Position numbers and translations under genes: made by a program
NCBI GenBank assembly: GCA_944389865.1
Contig: CALXNX010000003.1
Span: 1 to 64,000 of the forward strand
Origin: an uncultured Succinivibrionaceae bacterium
Lineage (GTDB): Bacteria > Pseudomonadota > Gammaproteobacteria > Enterobacterales > Succinivibrionaceae
Direction: 5' to 3'
Length of the DNA: 64,000 nucleotides
Shown here: one piece after another, positions 8,374 through 18,461 of the stretch
How the letters are laid out: every line of letters begins with the position of its first letter
Numbering within the stretch: the first letter of the stretch is position 1
The notes under the pieces: generated by a model
The model's database searches: none
Told to the model about the DNA's origin: nothing
The model's input: only the letters and a program-made list of their open reading frames with translations

Positions 8374-9591
8374 ATGAATTATCAAGATTTTTTAGTAGAG
8401 CATTTTCTGCGCTATGCCGCAATTGCTTCCCAATCCATTGCCGGCACCGGCGTCATTCCAAGCTCTGAAGGTCAATGGACCTTAGGCCGCCTGCTGTGCG
8501 ACGAGCTCAAGGCTTTAGGGCTTATCAATATCGATCAGGACGAGCACGGCGTGGTGACCGCCCTGCTGCCCGGCACTCGTCCTGCAGCCAAACTGGGCTT
8601 CTGCTCGCATTTAGATACCGTAAACGTGTCTTTAAGCCCGGAGGTCAAACCGCAGATCATCGACTATCAAGGCGGCGATGTAGTGCTGAACGCAAAAGAG
8701 CACATCGTGATGTCCGCCGCCGAGCACCCGGAGCTTAAGGCGTATCAGGGGCAGAAGATCATCTTCTCGGACGGCACTTCAGTCTTAGGCGCAGATAACA
8801 AGGCCGCCATGGCCAACATCATGGCCGCGCTGCAGATCATCGTGGAAGAGCAGCGTCCGCACGGCGATCTCTATGTCGCCTTTGTCCCGGATGAAGAGAT
8901 CGGTCTGTGCGGCTCCAAGGTCCTCGATTTAAATAAATTCAAGCCCGATTACGCCTACACCATCGATTCCTGCGCCTTAGGCGAGGTGGTCTATGAAACC
9001 TTTAACGCAGGCTCGGTATACTTTGAGATTGAAGGCGTCACTGCCCATCCGATGTCGGCCAAGGACAACCTGGTCAATCCTATCCTGGTGGCCCATGACT
9101 TAATCTCCCTGTTTGACCGCCTGCAGACGCCGGAGCATACCGCAGAGAAGGACGGCTACTGGTGGTTTAACGCTGTCAAAGCCGATGCTTTAACCTGCTC
9201 TCTTACCATGCACATCCGCGACTTTGATAAAGCGAACTATTTAAAGCGCAAGGAATTTACTCAGCAGGCTGTAGAGCAGGTGAAGCGTCTGCACCCCAAG
9301 GCCAAAATCACAGTGCGCTTTGAGGATGTTTACGAAAACATTGCCAATAATGCCAGTCCCGCCGATGCACCCATTGCCAAGCTCTATCAGGCTTTGAGCG
9401 CTTTAGGGATTGAGGCCAGGACCTACGCCATGCGCGGCGGTACGGACGGATCATGCCTGTCAGCACGCGGCATCGTCACGCCCAATTACTTCACCGGGGC
9501 GCACAACTTCCACTCGCGCTTTGAATTCCTGCCCTTAGAAAGCTTTGAAAAGTCGCTGCAGGTGACCTTAAAGCTCATAGAACTGGCGTAA
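8374..9591 (+). CDS. pepT: Peptidase T (tripeptide aminopeptidase)
   Basis: Di-zinc M20B aminopeptidase that removes N-terminal residues from tripeptides in the cytoplasm. All ligand regions are present in the 405 residues: H79 and D81 in FCSHLDTV, the bridging D141 in GADNKA, the catalytic pair E174/E175 in PDEEIG, D198 in TIDSC and the late GAHNFHSRFEF histidine. The dimerisation domain starts at about 205. No strong ribosome-binding site is seen before ATG 8374, so expression may be low. It lies downstream of the AbgT gene beyond a terminator, suggesting related roles (peptide or folate-catabolite salvage) rather than one transcript. Confidence 0.93.
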   Translation: MNYQDFLVEHFLRYAAIASQSIAGTGVIPSSEGQWTLGRLLCDELKALGLINIDQDEHGVVTALLPGTRPAAKLGFCSHLDTVNVSLSPEVKPQIIDYQGGDVVLNAKEHIVMSAAEHPELKAYQGQKIIFSDGTSVLGADNKAAMANIMAALQIIVEEQRPHGDLYVAFVPDEEIGLCGSKVLDLNKFKPDYAYTIDSCALGEVVYETFNAGSVYFEIEGVTAHPMSAKDNLVNPILVAHDLISLFDRLQTPEHTAEKDGYWWFNAVKADALTCSLTMHIRDFDKANYLKRKEFTQQAVEQVKRLHPKAKITVRFEDVYENIANNASPADAPIAKLYQALSALGIEARTYAMRGGTDGSCLSARGIVTPNYFTGAHNFHSRFEFLPLESFEKSLQVTLKLIELA

Positions 9592-9741
9592 TCTGGCGGC
9601 AAAAGTAAAACTGCAAAATCCGCGCGCTTTCACAAATAATTTCACGGAAATTTGAGACGGGCGGCGGATTTTCGCACCAAAAGTTCAAAAATTGAGGCAA
9701 ATGGCTTAAAATGGCCTGAATTTTGGTCACGGAGTAAAAAT

Positions 9742-10182
9742 TTGGCACATATTCTGGTAATTAACGGACCTAACCTCAATCTTCTGGGGATGCGCGAGCC
9801 GGGCATTTACGGTAGCGACAGCCTTAAGAGCATCGAGGAGAAGCTGCGCCGCATTGCCGGTGATCTTGGAGTGGAAATCGATTTTTATCAGTCCAATCAC
9901 GAAGGCAGCATCGTCGATGCCATTCAGCAGTCGCGGGGGCGCTCTGATTTCATCCTGATCAATGCCGGGGCCTATACCCACACCTCGGTGGCGATCCGCG
10001 ACGCGCTCTTAGGCGTGGCCATTCCCTTCATTGAAATCCATTTATCCAACGTTCACGCACGCGAAGAGTTCAGACATCATTCCTTCCTCAGCGATAAAGC
10101 TGCCGGGGTAATCGTTGGTTTCGGAGCGGACGGGTACGAATACGCTTTGCGCCATGCCGCAAAGCTTGCCTGCCGCAATTAA
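9742..10182 (+). CDS. aroQ: 3-dehydroquinate dehydratase, type II
   Basis: Third step of the shikimate pathway, dehydrating 3-dehydroquinate by trans elimination. The 146-residue protein has the type II landmarks: [21 protein letters not shown] near the start, the flexible catalytic lid, [32 protein letters not shown], and [18 protein letters not shown]. The start is TTG at 9742 with GGAG 7 nt upstream; longer N-terminal extensions in the same frame lack family similarity. It is directly followed by accB-accC, a common gammaproteobacterial order. Confidence 0.95.
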   Translation: MAHILVINGPNLNLLGMREPGIYGSDSLKSIEEKLRRIAGDLGVEIDFYQSNHEGSIVDAIQQSRGRSDFILINAGAYTHTSVAIRDALLGVAIPFIEIHLSNVHAREEFRHHSFLSDKAAGVIVGFGADGYEYALRHAAKLACRN

Positions 10183-10221
10183 GGTTTTTTACCGCCGCAA
10201 GGCGCTGATTTAGGTGACAAC

Positions 10222-10710
10222 ATGCAGATTGATATTCATAAGATTGCCAAACTGATTGACTTGGTTTCCAATTCGGACGTGGCTGAGATCAACATTAAGC
10301 AGGGTGAAGAAGAATTATGCATCACCCGCCAGAGCAAGGTGACTACGGTGGCCGTGCCTGAGGTGATCCCGACCGTGCTGCCGGCAGCTCCGGCGGCGGT
10401 TCCGGCCGCAGCTCCGGCGGCTGCAGCCCCGGCTCCGGCAGCGCAGGCTGCCCCGGCTGCAGCTGCGCCCGCGGCAGCCAACACCATGAAGTCTCCGATG
10501 GTAGGCACCTTCTACAGATCGGCCAGCCCTACTGCTGATCCGTTCGTGACTGAAGGTCAGACCGTGAAGGAAGGCGATACCTTATGCATTATCGAGGCCA
10601 TGAAGATGATGAATCAGATTCAGGCCGACAGATCCGGCGTCATCAAGCAGATCTTAGTAGAAAACGGCGCTACCGTAGAGTTCGATCAGCCCTTATTTGT
10701 GTTTGAATAA
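10222..10710 (+). CDS. accB: Biotin carboxyl carrier protein of acetyl-CoA carboxylase
   Basis: Carries biotin between the carboxylase and transferase sites of acetyl-CoA carboxylase, the first step of fatty acid synthesis. The 162 residues consist of an N-terminal segment (1-45: [28 protein letters not shown]), a long Ala/Pro linker (about 50-88), and the biotinyl domain with EAMKMMNQI; the lysine carrying biotin is K128. The ATG is preceded by AGGTGA. It is 11 bp from accC, with which it forms the biotin carboxylase subcomplex. Confidence 0.97.
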   Translation: MQIDIHKIAKLIDLVSNSDVAEINIKQGEEELCITRQSKVTTVAVPEVIPTVLPAAPAAVPAAAPAAAAPAPAAQAAPAAAAPAAANTMKSPMVGTFYRSASPTADPFVTEGQTVKEGDTLCIIEAMKMMNQIQADRSGVIKQILVENGATVEFDQPLFVFE

Positions 10711-10721
10711 GAGGCTTGCGC

Positions 10722-12107
10722 ATGAACTTTGACAAAGTACTGATCGCCAACCGCGGCGAAATTGCGCTGCGCATTCTGCGCGCCTGCAAACAGCTGGGGT
10801 TAAAGACCGTGGCGGTGCACTCCACCGCCGATCGTGAGCTGATGCATGTCAAGCTTGCCGATGAGACCATCTGCATCGGCCCGGCCAGCCCCAAGGAATC
10901 CTATTTAAATATCCCCACCATCATCGCGGCGGCTGAAGCTGCAGGCGCATCGGCCATTCATCCGGGCTACGGCTTTTTGTCCGAGAATGCCGATTTTGCC
11001 GAGATGGTGGAAAAATCCGGCTTCATCTTTATCGGCCCTACCGCCGATACCATCCGCTTAATGGGCGATAAGGTGTCCGCCAAGCGCGCGATGCAGCGAG
11101 CCGGTGTGCCCTGCGTGCCGGGTTCTGACGGCGCTTTGGGCGATGACATCAATGAAAATAAGAAGCTGGCCAAAAAGATCGGCTACCCCATCATCATCAA
11201 GGCAGCGGGCGGCGGCGGCGGCCGCGGCATGCGCGTAGTGCGCTCTGAGGATGAACTGGAAGACGCCATTGCGCTGACGCGCCGTGAAGCGGATATGTTC
11301 TTCAACAATCCGGCGGTGTACATGGAAAAGTTCCTGGAGAACCCGCGGCATATCGAGTTCCAGGTCTTATCCGACACTCACGGCCACGCCGTCTATTTAG
11401 GCGAGCGCGACTGCTCGATGCAGCGGCGCAATCAGAAGGTTTTAGAAGAAGCACCGGCTCCCTTCATCACACCGGAGCAGCGCGCTGAAATCGGCTCGCG
11501 CTGCGCTAAGGCCTGTATAGACATCGGCTATCGCGGCGCCGGCACCTTTGAGTTCCTGTACGAGAACGGACAGTTCTACTTCATTGAGATGAATACCCGC
11601 GTGCAGGTGGAGCATCCGGTGACCGAGCTTATCACCGGCGTGGATATCGTGCGCGAGATGATCGCCGTATGCGCAGGCGCGCCGCTGTCAATCACCCAGG
11701 ATGACGTCCACATCAAGGGGCATGCTTTTGAGTGCCGCATTAACGCTGAAGATCCCAAGACCTTCCTGCCCAGCCCCGGTCAGATCTCCTATCTGAACAT
11801 CCCCGGCGGTCCGGGCGTGCGCTGGGACAGCCATATCTATCAGGGATACCGCGTCCCGCCTTACTACGACTCGCTCATCGGCAAACTGATTTGCCACGAC
11901 GATGATCGCGAGCTGGCCATGGCGCGCACGCTGCAGGCTTTAGATGAGATGGTGATCGACGGCATTAAGACCAATATACCGCTGCACAAAGATCTCTTAA
12001 CCGATCCGGTGGAGATCAAGGGCGGCGCCTCCATTCACTATCTGGAGCACAAATTAGGTCTGGTGCAGGAAAAGAGCGCCGACAAGAGCAAAGAAGACGC
12101 CAAATAA
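10722..12107 (+). CDS. accC: Biotin carboxylase subunit of acetyl-CoA carboxylase
   Basis: ATP-grasp enzyme that carboxylates AccB-bound biotin with bicarbonate. The 461-residue product has the N-terminal [18 protein letters not shown], the glycine-rich ATP loop [56 protein letters not shown] and the C-terminal barrel with [13 protein letters not shown] 10722 is chosen: GAGG at 10711-10714 is well spaced for it, while an in-frame TTG at 10716 would be too close. It closes the aroQ-accB-accC group, ending at a hairpin terminator. Confidence 0.97.
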   Translation: MNFDKVLIANRGEIALRILRACKQLGLKTVAVHSTADRELMHVKLADETICIGPASPKESYLNIPTIIAAAEAAGASAIHPGYGFLSENADFAEMVEKSGFIFIGPTADTIRLMGDKVSAKRAMQRAGVPCVPGSDGALGDDINENKKLAKKIGYPIIIKAAGGGGGRGMRVVRSEDELEDAIALTRREADMFFNNPAVYMEKFLENPRHIEFQVLSDTHGHAVYLGERDCSMQRRNQKVLEEAPAPFITPEQRAEIGSRCAKACIDIGYRGAGTFEFLYENGQFYFIEMNTRVQVEHPVTELITGVDIVREMIAVCAGAPLSITQDDVHIKGHAFECRINAEDPKTFLPSPGQISYLNIPGGPGVRWDSHIYQGYRVPPYYDSLIGKLICHDDDRELAMARTLQALDEMVIDGIKTNIPLHKDLLTDPVEIKGGASIHYLEHKLGLVQEKSADKSKEDAK

Positions 12108-12125
12108 GGCCGTCTGATGGGTTAA

Positions 12126-12157
12126 GCAGAGAGCGCCGACGGGCGCTCTCTGCATTT
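12126..12157 (+). terminator. Terminator after accC
   Basis: GCAGAGAGCGCC (12126-12137), loop GACG, GGCGCTCTCTGC (12142-12153): a perfect 12-bp stem followed by ATTT. A TATAAT at 12163-12168 just after it may serve lpxL. Confidence 0.65.
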
Positions 12158-12212
12158 CTGGTTATAATAAATTCATTCAAACCACACCGATTTCACTTAA
12201 GGATCCGCACAC

Positions 12213-13241
12213 ATGGCCGGCAAAATTAAGCTGCATACCTCATACGAAAAGCGGCGCGAGCAGCATCGCGATATCAGCAGAGAGCGCGGGTGGGGCAAGG
12301 GCATGACCTCCGGCATTAAGTTCAGCTGCAGACTGCTCTACCCGGGCTTCTGGGGCGCGTGGCTGGCCATTGGACTGCTGTGGATCATAGTTACCCTGCT
12401 GCCCTATCCTGCCATCATGGCCTTAGGGCGCGGCATCGGACATCTGCTGGCCCGGCTGATCCCGGGACGGCGCTATATCGTAAGACGCAATCTGGAGCTG
12501 GCTTTCCCTGAGATGCCGGCAAAGGAGCGCGAAATCCTGGCGCGGCAGATCTTCGCCAACTCCGGCATGGGCATTTTAGAGACCGGCATAGCTTGGTTCT
12601 GGTCCGATAAGCGTCTGCTCAGACATACCTTTATCGACGAGCAGGAATTAGAGCGCGCCCGCGCAGTTGCCGCCTTAAACAGGCCGACCTTGGTCTTAAC
12701 CTGCCATTTTGTGACCCTGGAGATCATGGCACGGGTCTACGCGCTTTTAATTAAGCCCGGCATCGGGGTCTATCGCTCGTCCGACCATCCGGTGTGGGAA
12801 TTTATGCAGGTAAATGGCCGCCTCAGATGCAACAGCGCCTTGGTGGACCGTAAAGATCCGCGCTCGATGATTAAAGCTCTGCTCAAAGCCCTGCCCATTT
12901 GGTACGCGCCTGATCAGGACTATGGCCGCAAAGTTTCCATCTTCGCGCCCTTCTTCGGCGTCAAGGAAGCGGCCACCGTCACCGGCACGCACGATCTTGC
13001 CAAGGTTAAAGGAACCTTAGTGCAGCCGTCCTGGACAGTGCGGGAAAAAGGCGGCTACCGCCTGTATGTAAAAGAGCCGCTGACGGACTTTCCTACAGCC
13101 GATGCTCTGGCGGATACCGTGCGGGTCAATCACATCATCGAAGAGATGATCATGCACGCTCCCGAGCAGTACTTATGGATGCACCGACGCTTTAAGACCG
13201 CCCCGGAAGGGCAGCCGCCGCGTTATCCGGATATTGCCTGA
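12213..13241 (+). CDS. lpxL: Lipid A biosynthesis acyltransferase (LpxL/HtrB family)
   Basis: Transfers a secondary acyl chain (lauroyl or similar) onto Kdo2-lipid IVA at the inner membrane. The 342 residues carry one N-terminal membrane segment (about 47-66), the RRNLELAFPEM motif, the catalytic HX4E (H165-E170 in CHFVTLE), YRSSDHPVWEF, IWYAPDQDYG and the C-terminal RRFKTAPEGQPPRYP. Relative to E. coli LpxL there is an N-terminal basic extension of about 30 residues; M31 (12303) is an alternative start, but AAGGATC lies upstream of M1. LpxL versus LpxP/LpxM substrate choice cannot be told by eye. Confidence 0.9.
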   Translation: MAGKIKLHTSYEKRREQHRDISRERGWGKGMTSGIKFSCRLLYPGFWGAWLAIGLLWIIVTLLPYPAIMALGRGIGHLLARLIPGRRYIVRRNLELAFPEMPAKEREILARQIFANSGMGILETGIAWFWSDKRLLRHTFIDEQELERARAVAALNRPTLVLTCHFVTLEIMARVYALLIKPGIGVYRSSDHPVWEFMQVNGRLRCNSALVDRKDPRSMIKALLKALPIWYAPDQDYGRKVSIFAPFFGVKEAATVTGTHDLAKVKGTLVQPSWTVREKGGYRLYVKEPLTDFPTADALADTVRVNHIIEEMIMHAPEQYLWMHRRFKTAPEGQPPRYPDIA

Positions 13242-13304
13242 TAGGATAAAGTGTGGATGCTGCCGCCGCTGCCTGCTATAGACCGCATTCCAAAGGAGCC
13301 AGAC

Positions 13305-15386
13305 ATGATTGACAAAGACAAACTGCAGCTAATCCTGCAGCAATATAAAAAGCGCCTTGCAGACCAGAAATGGTGGGCTGCAGAAAAGTACAAATGGCAG
13401 GCTATCGCGCACTTTCAGCTGCATTGGGATCCTGCAGCTGCCGATTTTTCCATCATGCTGGATGAAGCTCTGAGTAAAACCTCAAATCTGTTGGCCTCAG
13501 CAAATAATTTTCCGCGCGCCATGCTAGTTAAGCTGGCACAGCATGCTCCTGATCAAGTCAGAGAGATGTTTCGCGCTTTGTTTACTGAAACTGACAGCAC
13601 CGATGATGTTGTCAGCCGCATCTTAGACTTTAAAAATAAGGCCAAAGAGCTGAAAGAGCAGTACTTGCCTGAGGCTAAAAATCATTATCAGTCCGAAAAT
13701 GCTGTCACCACCTATCTGTGGCTGCGCTATCCAGACAAATACTATATATACAAATTTTCTGAGATTCAAACTGTTGCTGCCTTTCTTAATTCTAACTACA
13801 GTTTTAAGCAAGGCAAATATGCTGCTAATCTCAGCAATTTTTTAGCTTTATACAGAGAAATAAACACAGAACTGCTGCAGAACGCTGAACTCAAATTCAT
13901 CTTTTCCGGCCTTGATAAACAAGACTGCTGGAAGGATCCCCACCTTGTGACGCTGACTATTGATATAGGTTACTTTTTAACTAACGATTACACACAATCG
14001 CTCAACCAGTCTGATGATGAAGATATCAGCGCTGAACAATCATCGCATCCGGTACCGCAGCCTGATGGTACTACTTTATCAGAGCATCAGAGATATTGGT
14101 GGCTTACTGCCAATCCGCAAATCTGGAGCTTTGGTGAGCTTGCCCCTGGACAGGCTCAGGCTTATACTCTCTATACTGACAATCAAACTAAGCGCCGTGT
14201 TTTTCAGAATTTTCTTGATGCAAAAGCAGGAGACATTATCATCTGCTATGAATCTCATCCGTTAAAGCAGATTGTGGCCTTAGCACGGGTTAAAACACCT
14301 GAAGACGGAGAAAAGATTGTCTTTGAAAAAACCGAAGCTCTAACCACGCCTATTGATTACAATGAACTCAAAGACTGCCCTGAGCTTCAGAATATGGAGT
14401 ATTTCCGCAATCCGCGCGGCAGCCTATTTAAACTCACGTCGGCAGAATATACCTTTCTGCTTGGTTTAATCCGAGAGACTAATCCAATCTATGCACAGCG
14501 GTGCGGTTCTGCGTACAGTAAAAAAAATTTTTTACAGGATGTATATATTGATGCTGCTGACTATGAAAGTATGTCAGCCGTACTGCATCTTAAGAAGAAC
14601 ATCATCCTACAGGGACCGCCTGGTGTAGGCAAGACTTTTGCTGCCAAACGCTTAGCTTGGTCAATCATGGGGGAGCAAGACAACAGCCGCATTGAATTTG
14701 TCCAATTTCATCAAAGCTATTGCTATGAAGATTTTGTCCAAGGCTACAAGCCTGCAAACGACGGTTTTGAGCTAAAGCCCGGCATTTTCTACCGTTTCTG
14801 CCAAAAAGCAGCCAATCAGCCAGACAAAGATTTTTTCTTCATTATTGATGAAATCAACCGCGGCAATTTGAGCAAGATTTTCGGTGAACTGCTGATGCTG
14901 ATAGAAAAAGGCTATCGCGGCAAAAAAGCCTTGCTGTCAGGCAGCGGAATGTCTTTTTCTGTTCCCCAAAATCTTTATATCATCGGCATGATGAACACCG
15001 CTGATCGCAGTTTAGCGCTGATTGATTATGCACTGCGCCGGCGCTTCGCCTTTATTGATCTGAAACCTGCTTTCAACAGCGGTCCTCAAGGAACAATTAA
15101 CACTAAATTCAAAAACTACATAGACAGCTTAAGCAGTGAAAAATTAGTTCAATTTGTACAGCTGCTCCATGAACTCAACGAACAGATTGCAACCGATCCG
15201 GCCTTAGGCTCTGGATTTAGGATCGGACACAGTTATTTGTGCGGTCAGACTGAAAATTCCTGCACTGATGAATGGCTGCACGCTGTTGCTGCTTACGAAA
15301 TCCTGCCCCTTATTCGTGAATATTGGTTTGACAATCAAGATAAGCTGCAGGAGTGGGAAGAAAGACTCAGCAGGTTCACAGCATAA
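13305..15386 (+). CDS. mcrB: McrB-type AAA+ restriction GTPase with EVE domain
   Basis: Motor and recognition subunit of a type IV McrBC restriction system, which cleaves modified foreign DNA with McrC. The 693 residues have an N-terminal helical domain (1-230; KWQAIAHFQLHWDPAAADF, YLWLRYPDKYYIYKF). Next is an EVE/PUA-like domain (about 263-385; RYWWLTANP, AGDIIICYES, FRNPRGSLFKLT), a class known to read modified bases. The McrB AAA+ domain follows, with Walker A GPPGVGKT (437-444), Walker B FFIIDEINRGN (511-521) and the McrB signature MNTADRS (563-569). ATG 13305 has AAGGAG upstream. It overlaps mcrC by one base (TAATG). The DNA is visibly AT-richer than lpxL, consistent with horizontal acquisition. 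Confidence 0.92.
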   Translation: MIDKDKLQLILQQYKKRLADQKWWAAEKYKWQAIAHFQLHWDPAAADFSIMLDEALSKTSNLLASANNFPRAMLVKLAQHAPDQVREMFRALFTETDSTDDVVSRILDFKNKAKELKEQYLPEAKNHYQSENAVTTYLWLRYPDKYYIYKFSEIQTVAAFLNSNYSFKQGKYAANLSNFLALYREINTELLQNAELKFIFSGLDKQDCWKDPHLVTLTIDIGYFLTNDYTQSLNQSDDEDISAEQSSHPVPQPDGTTLSEHQRYWWLTANPQIWSFGELAPGQAQAYTLYTDNQTKRRVFQNFLDAKAGDIIICYESHPLKQIVALARVKTPEDGEKIVFEKTEALTTPIDYNELKDCPELQNMEYFRNPRGSLFKLTSAEYTFLLGLIRETNPIYAQRCGSAYSKKNFLQDVYIDAADYESMSAVLHLKKNIILQGPPGVGKTFAAKRLAWSIMGEQDNSRIEFVQFHQSYCYEDFVQGYKPANDGFELKPGIFYRFCQKAANQPDKDFFFIIDEINRGNLSKIFGELLMLIEKGYRGKKALLSGSGMSFSVPQNLYIIGMMNTADRSLALIDYALRRRFAFIDLKPAFNSGPQGTINTKFKNYIDSLSSEKLVQFVQLLHELNEQIATDPALGSGFRIGHSYLCGQTENSCTDEWLHAVAAYEILPLIREYWFDNQDKLQEWEERLSRFTA

Positions 15387-16465
15387 TGAAAGATCGCACC
15401 ATCTTTATCCGCAATATCTACTATATGCTTGCTTATGCGTTCACCGCCTTGCGACATGATGGGTATAAAAATCTTGCAGGCGAGAAGTTTTCGCATATTC
15501 ATAATCTCTTTGCTGCAATCTTCTGCATAGGAATCAGTATGCAGCTCAGACAGGGACTGAAGCGTGATTATCTGCAGATGCAAGAAGACCTACGCACAGT
15601 ACATGGCAGAATTGATCTGGCCGCATCCTTGCGCCTTAAGTTACAACACCGCTGCCAACTTTCCTGCTGCTTTGATGAACTTAGCGAAAATATTTTGATG
15701 AACCGGATACTCAAAACAGCTGCACTCGTGTTGCTGCACAGCAGCGAGGTGGAACGCCGGTACAAAGATCAACTGAAAAAATCCCTAAGCTTTTTCAATA
15801 CACTAGAACCACTAGATCCGCAGCTAGTTCCCTGGAAACTGCTGCAAAAGCAGCACTGCAGCAGAGCATATCTAATGCTTTTAGGACTTAGCCGACTGCT
15901 TTTTGACGGTATGCTGCAATGTCCTCATATCGGGAAATACCGCCTGCTTTCTTTCATCGATGAGCAAGCAATGTCCAGGCTGTATGAAAAATTCATCCTT
16001 GCTTACTTTACCCAGGAGCATCCTCACATAAAAACGGCAGCAGCCCAGATCCAGTGGGCTTTAGATGACGGACATGCTGAACTGCTTCCGAGAATGCAGA
16101 CAGATGTTATGCTGACTCAAAACAGCAAAGTGCTGATCATTGATGCCAAGTACTATGCTCACTCACTGCAAAGCCGCTACAATGTCAGAACTATACACTC
16201 GGCTAATCTGTATCAAATCTTCACCTATGTAAAAAATAAAGAATGGGAATTCAGCAGCAGAGAGCATCAAGTATCAGGAATGCTGCTCTATGCGGCTGCG
16301 GAAGATGATTTTCAGCCCAATCAATGCTATTACATGAGCGGAAATAAAATCAGCGTCCGCACTTTAGATTTAAACCGTCCTTTTAATGATATAGCTGCAC
16401 AGCTCAACGCTATCGTAGCAGAACATTTCGGAGCGCACCCAAGGCATAACAATCTCTTATGCTGA
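15386..16465 (+). CDS. mcrC: McrC-type nuclease subunit
   Basis: Nuclease partner of McrB in the type IV restriction complex. The 359 residues start MKDRTIFIRNIYYMLAYAF, a typical McrC N-terminus, and carry a C-terminal PD-(D/E)xK fold with catalytic D240 (PRMQTDVML), D253 and K255 (VLIIDAKYY); YEKF at 200-203 is also family-typical. The ATG at 15386 overlaps the mcrB stop; an upstream in-frame ATG at 15353 lies inside mcrB and is less likely. The reading frame is intact, so the pair looks functional. Confidence 0.92.
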   Translation: MKDRTIFIRNIYYMLAYAFTALRHDGYKNLAGEKFSHIHNLFAAIFCIGISMQLRQGLKRDYLQMQEDLRTVHGRIDLAASLRLKLQHRCQLSCCFDELSENILMNRILKTAALVLLHSSEVERRYKDQLKKSLSFFNTLEPLDPQLVPWKLLQKQHCSRAYLMLLGLSRLLFDGMLQCPHIGKYRLLSFIDEQAMSRLYEKFILAYFTQEHPHIKTAAAQIQWALDDGHAELLPRMQTDVMLTQNSKVLIIDAKYYAHSLQSRYNVRTIHSANLYQIFTYVKNKEWEFSSREHQVSGMLLYAAAEDDFQPNQCYYMSGNKISVRTLDLNRPFNDIAAQLNAIVAEHFGAHPRHNNLLC

Positions 16466-16536
16466 TGCCGAAAATGCGCATACTGTCAGCACATCATAAG
16501 TTCTGTAAAAATAACTGCAAAGGATATATATATACC

Positions 16537-17172
16537 ATGAACGCTGCTGAAATAAAAAAATGCGTCAGAGCCTTTATAAAAAGATGGCAGGATCATGAAA
16601 GTGAGATATCCGGCTATATGGGATTTTGGATCGACCTGCTACAGAATGTATATGGCGTAAGCGATGCCATCGATGTCATTAAGTTTCAAAAGCCGGTTAA
16701 ATTAGTTAATACCTGCCTGATTGACGGCTATATCGCAGCCACCCGGGTACTGATCGAGCATAAGAGCAGTAAGATTGACCTCAGCAAAAAATATAGACAG
16801 TCTGACGAAACCTACTGTACACCATACGAGCAGGCCAAACGCTATGCCAACGCACTTCCCTACAGCGAAAAGCCGCGCTTTATCGTCTGCTGCAATTATC
16901 AGCAGTTTTGGGTATACGATCAGGAAAACCCGCAGGATGCGCCCTATATCATTGAGCTGAAAAATTTAGAGCAGGATTATCCCCGCCTGAGTTTTTTAGC
17001 TAACTTAGACGAGGTGCACTTAAACCGGCAGACGGCGCTGACTATGCAGGCCGGAACTTTAGTCGGCCGCATCTACGATGCTCTCCATCAGCAGTATCAA
17101 GATAAAGACTCGCCTGAGGCCTGCACTGGAGTGAAAGAAATTTTGTGTAAACCTTTAACTTCCGATCATTAA
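16537..17172 (+). pseudogene. N-terminal fragment of a type IIL (MmeI-like) restriction-modification enzyme, cut by an IS
   Basis: Encodes the nuclease half of a single-chain MmeI-type enzyme. The first about 197 residues are enzyme sequence; the tail is read from the inserted element and ends at a TAA in a terminator loop (17170-17172). Nuclease residues of the MmeI D-X(n)-EXK type are visible: D63, E74 and K76 in IDGYIAATRVLIEHKS, followed by the family's PYEQAKRYANALP and PRFIVCCNYQQFWVYD. ATG 16537 has AGGA upstream and fits the family N-terminus; an earlier ATG at 16459 overlaps mcrC. The remainder of the gene resumes after the element at 18495. As it stands this half has no methylase or recognition domain. 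Confidence 0.85.
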
Positions 17173-17185
17173 GATCGGGGGTTTT
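17162..17185 (+). terminator. Terminator inside the IS left end
   Basis: CCGATC (17162-17167), loop ATTAA, GATCGG (17173-17178), then GGGTTTTG. Placed between the left inverted repeat and the transposase start, it would stop transcripts arriving from mcrBC and the cut gene. Confidence 0.65.
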
Positions 17186-17218
17186 GTTAAACTTTAGGTT
17201 CATTTTAAGGAACACAAA

Positions 17219-18457
17219 ATGCCTTCTAAAGATAACCCTGGTAAAGAAATTGCCGACCTGATTTTTAAGCACTTTAAACCTACATCAGCCCAAGAAGTTC
17301 AGGATGCTATAAAGACAGTTTTTGCTCCAGTTTTTGCGTCTATCCTCAATGCTGAGATGACCGAACACTTAGGCTACGAAAAATCATCTTCTGAAGATAA
17401 ATCAACCTCAAACCGCCGCAACGGATATTCAACCAAAACCATAAAGACCTCTATCGGCGAAGGTAAAATAAAAGTGCCGCGCGATCGCGATGGTACCTTT
17501 GACCCCATGGTGGTTGGCAAGCATCAGCGCGATGTATCCAGCATTGAAAACAAGGTATTAGCGTTATATGCCAGAGGCATGAGTCAGCGGGATATCGCTG
17601 CCACTATTGAAGACATCTACGGCTTTACCGTATCACAGGACAAAGTATCCAAGATCACGGATTTAATTTTGGAAGACGTTGAAAAATGGCAAAATCGTCC
17701 TTTGGATCCTGTGTACGCTTTCACTTTTGTTGACTGCATATATACCAACATTAGGGATGAGCGCGGCCGCAGCCGTAATCAAGCCGTATACGTAGTGCTG
17801 GGCATTAATATGCAGGGGCATAAAGATGTTCTAGGGCTGTGGGTGGCTCCTACAGAGTCAAAGAGCTCTTGGATGAATATATTCGATACTTTGAAGCAAC
17901 GAGGGGTAGAGGATATTCTGTTTTTGTCCATGGATGGCGTCAGCGGGCTGGAGGATGGAGTAAAAAGTATCTTCCCTAAGACAGTAGTACAGCGCTGTAT
18001 TGTCCACTTGATACGAAACTCCCTCAAGTACGTCCCCAGCAAGGACTACAAAAAGTTCTGTGCAGACATTAAGACTGTATATCAAGCAGTAAGCCTGGAA
18101 GAATGTCGTCGCTGCTTTGAGCAGTTTAAAGCCGAATGGGAAAATAACTGCCCCGGAACTGTAAAGGTTTGGGAAAGGAATTTTACCCATGTAGAACAGC
18201 TGTTTGACTATCCTTCAGAGATTCGGCGCGTAATGTATACTACCAATGCCATAGAGTCTGTAAACTCCAGCCTGCGCAAAGTAACCAAGCATGGCTCCTT
18301 TGAAAATGAAAATGCCGTACGCAAGGTTTTTTATCTAAGAATTAAAGAGCTGGATAAAAAATGGACATCACCTATACGCAATTGGGCTAAAGTCCTAAAT
18401 CAGATCACTATGTTTGATGATTTTTTTGAAAGATTAACACAATATCATGTAATATAG
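17219..18457 (+). CDS. IS256-family (Mutator-type) transposase
   Basis: DDE transposase moving the surrounding element. The 412 residues are full length for the family and uninterrupted. Catalytic residues are visible at D172 (FTFVDCIY), D239 (LSMDGVSGL) and E346 (TTNAIESVNSSLRK), with the family's NRRNGYSTKTIKT near 65-77, LYARGMSQRDIA near 116-127 and the CxxH pair in QRCIVHLIRN. AAGGA precedes the ATG. The intact frame suggests the element could still be mobile. Confidence 0.95.
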   Translation: MPSKDNPGKEIADLIFKHFKPTSAQEVQDAIKTVFAPVFASILNAEMTEHLGYEKSSSEDKSTSNRRNGYSTKTIKTSIGEGKIKVPRDRDGTFDPMVVGKHQRDVSSIENKVLALYARGMSQRDIAATIEDIYGFTVSQDKVSKITDLILEDVEKWQNRPLDPVYAFTFVDCIYTNIRDERGRSRNQAVYVVLGINMQGHKDVLGLWVAPTESKSSWMNIFDTLKQRGVEDILFLSMDGVSGLEDGVKSIFPKTVVQRCIVHLIRNSLKYVPSKDYKKFCADIKTVYQAVSLEECRRCFEQFKAEWENNCPGTVKVWERNFTHVEQLFDYPSEIRRVMYTTNAIESVNSSLRKVTKHGSFENENAVRKVFYLRIKELDKKWTSPIRNWAKVLNQITMFDDFFERLTQYHVI

Positions 18458-18461
18458 CGAT

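Noticed and set aside
10380-10480. GC-rich Ala/Pro repeat in accB as a possible microsatellite
   Set aside because: It is the normal flexible linker of the biotin carrier protein; the codons vary and there is no exact repeat unit.
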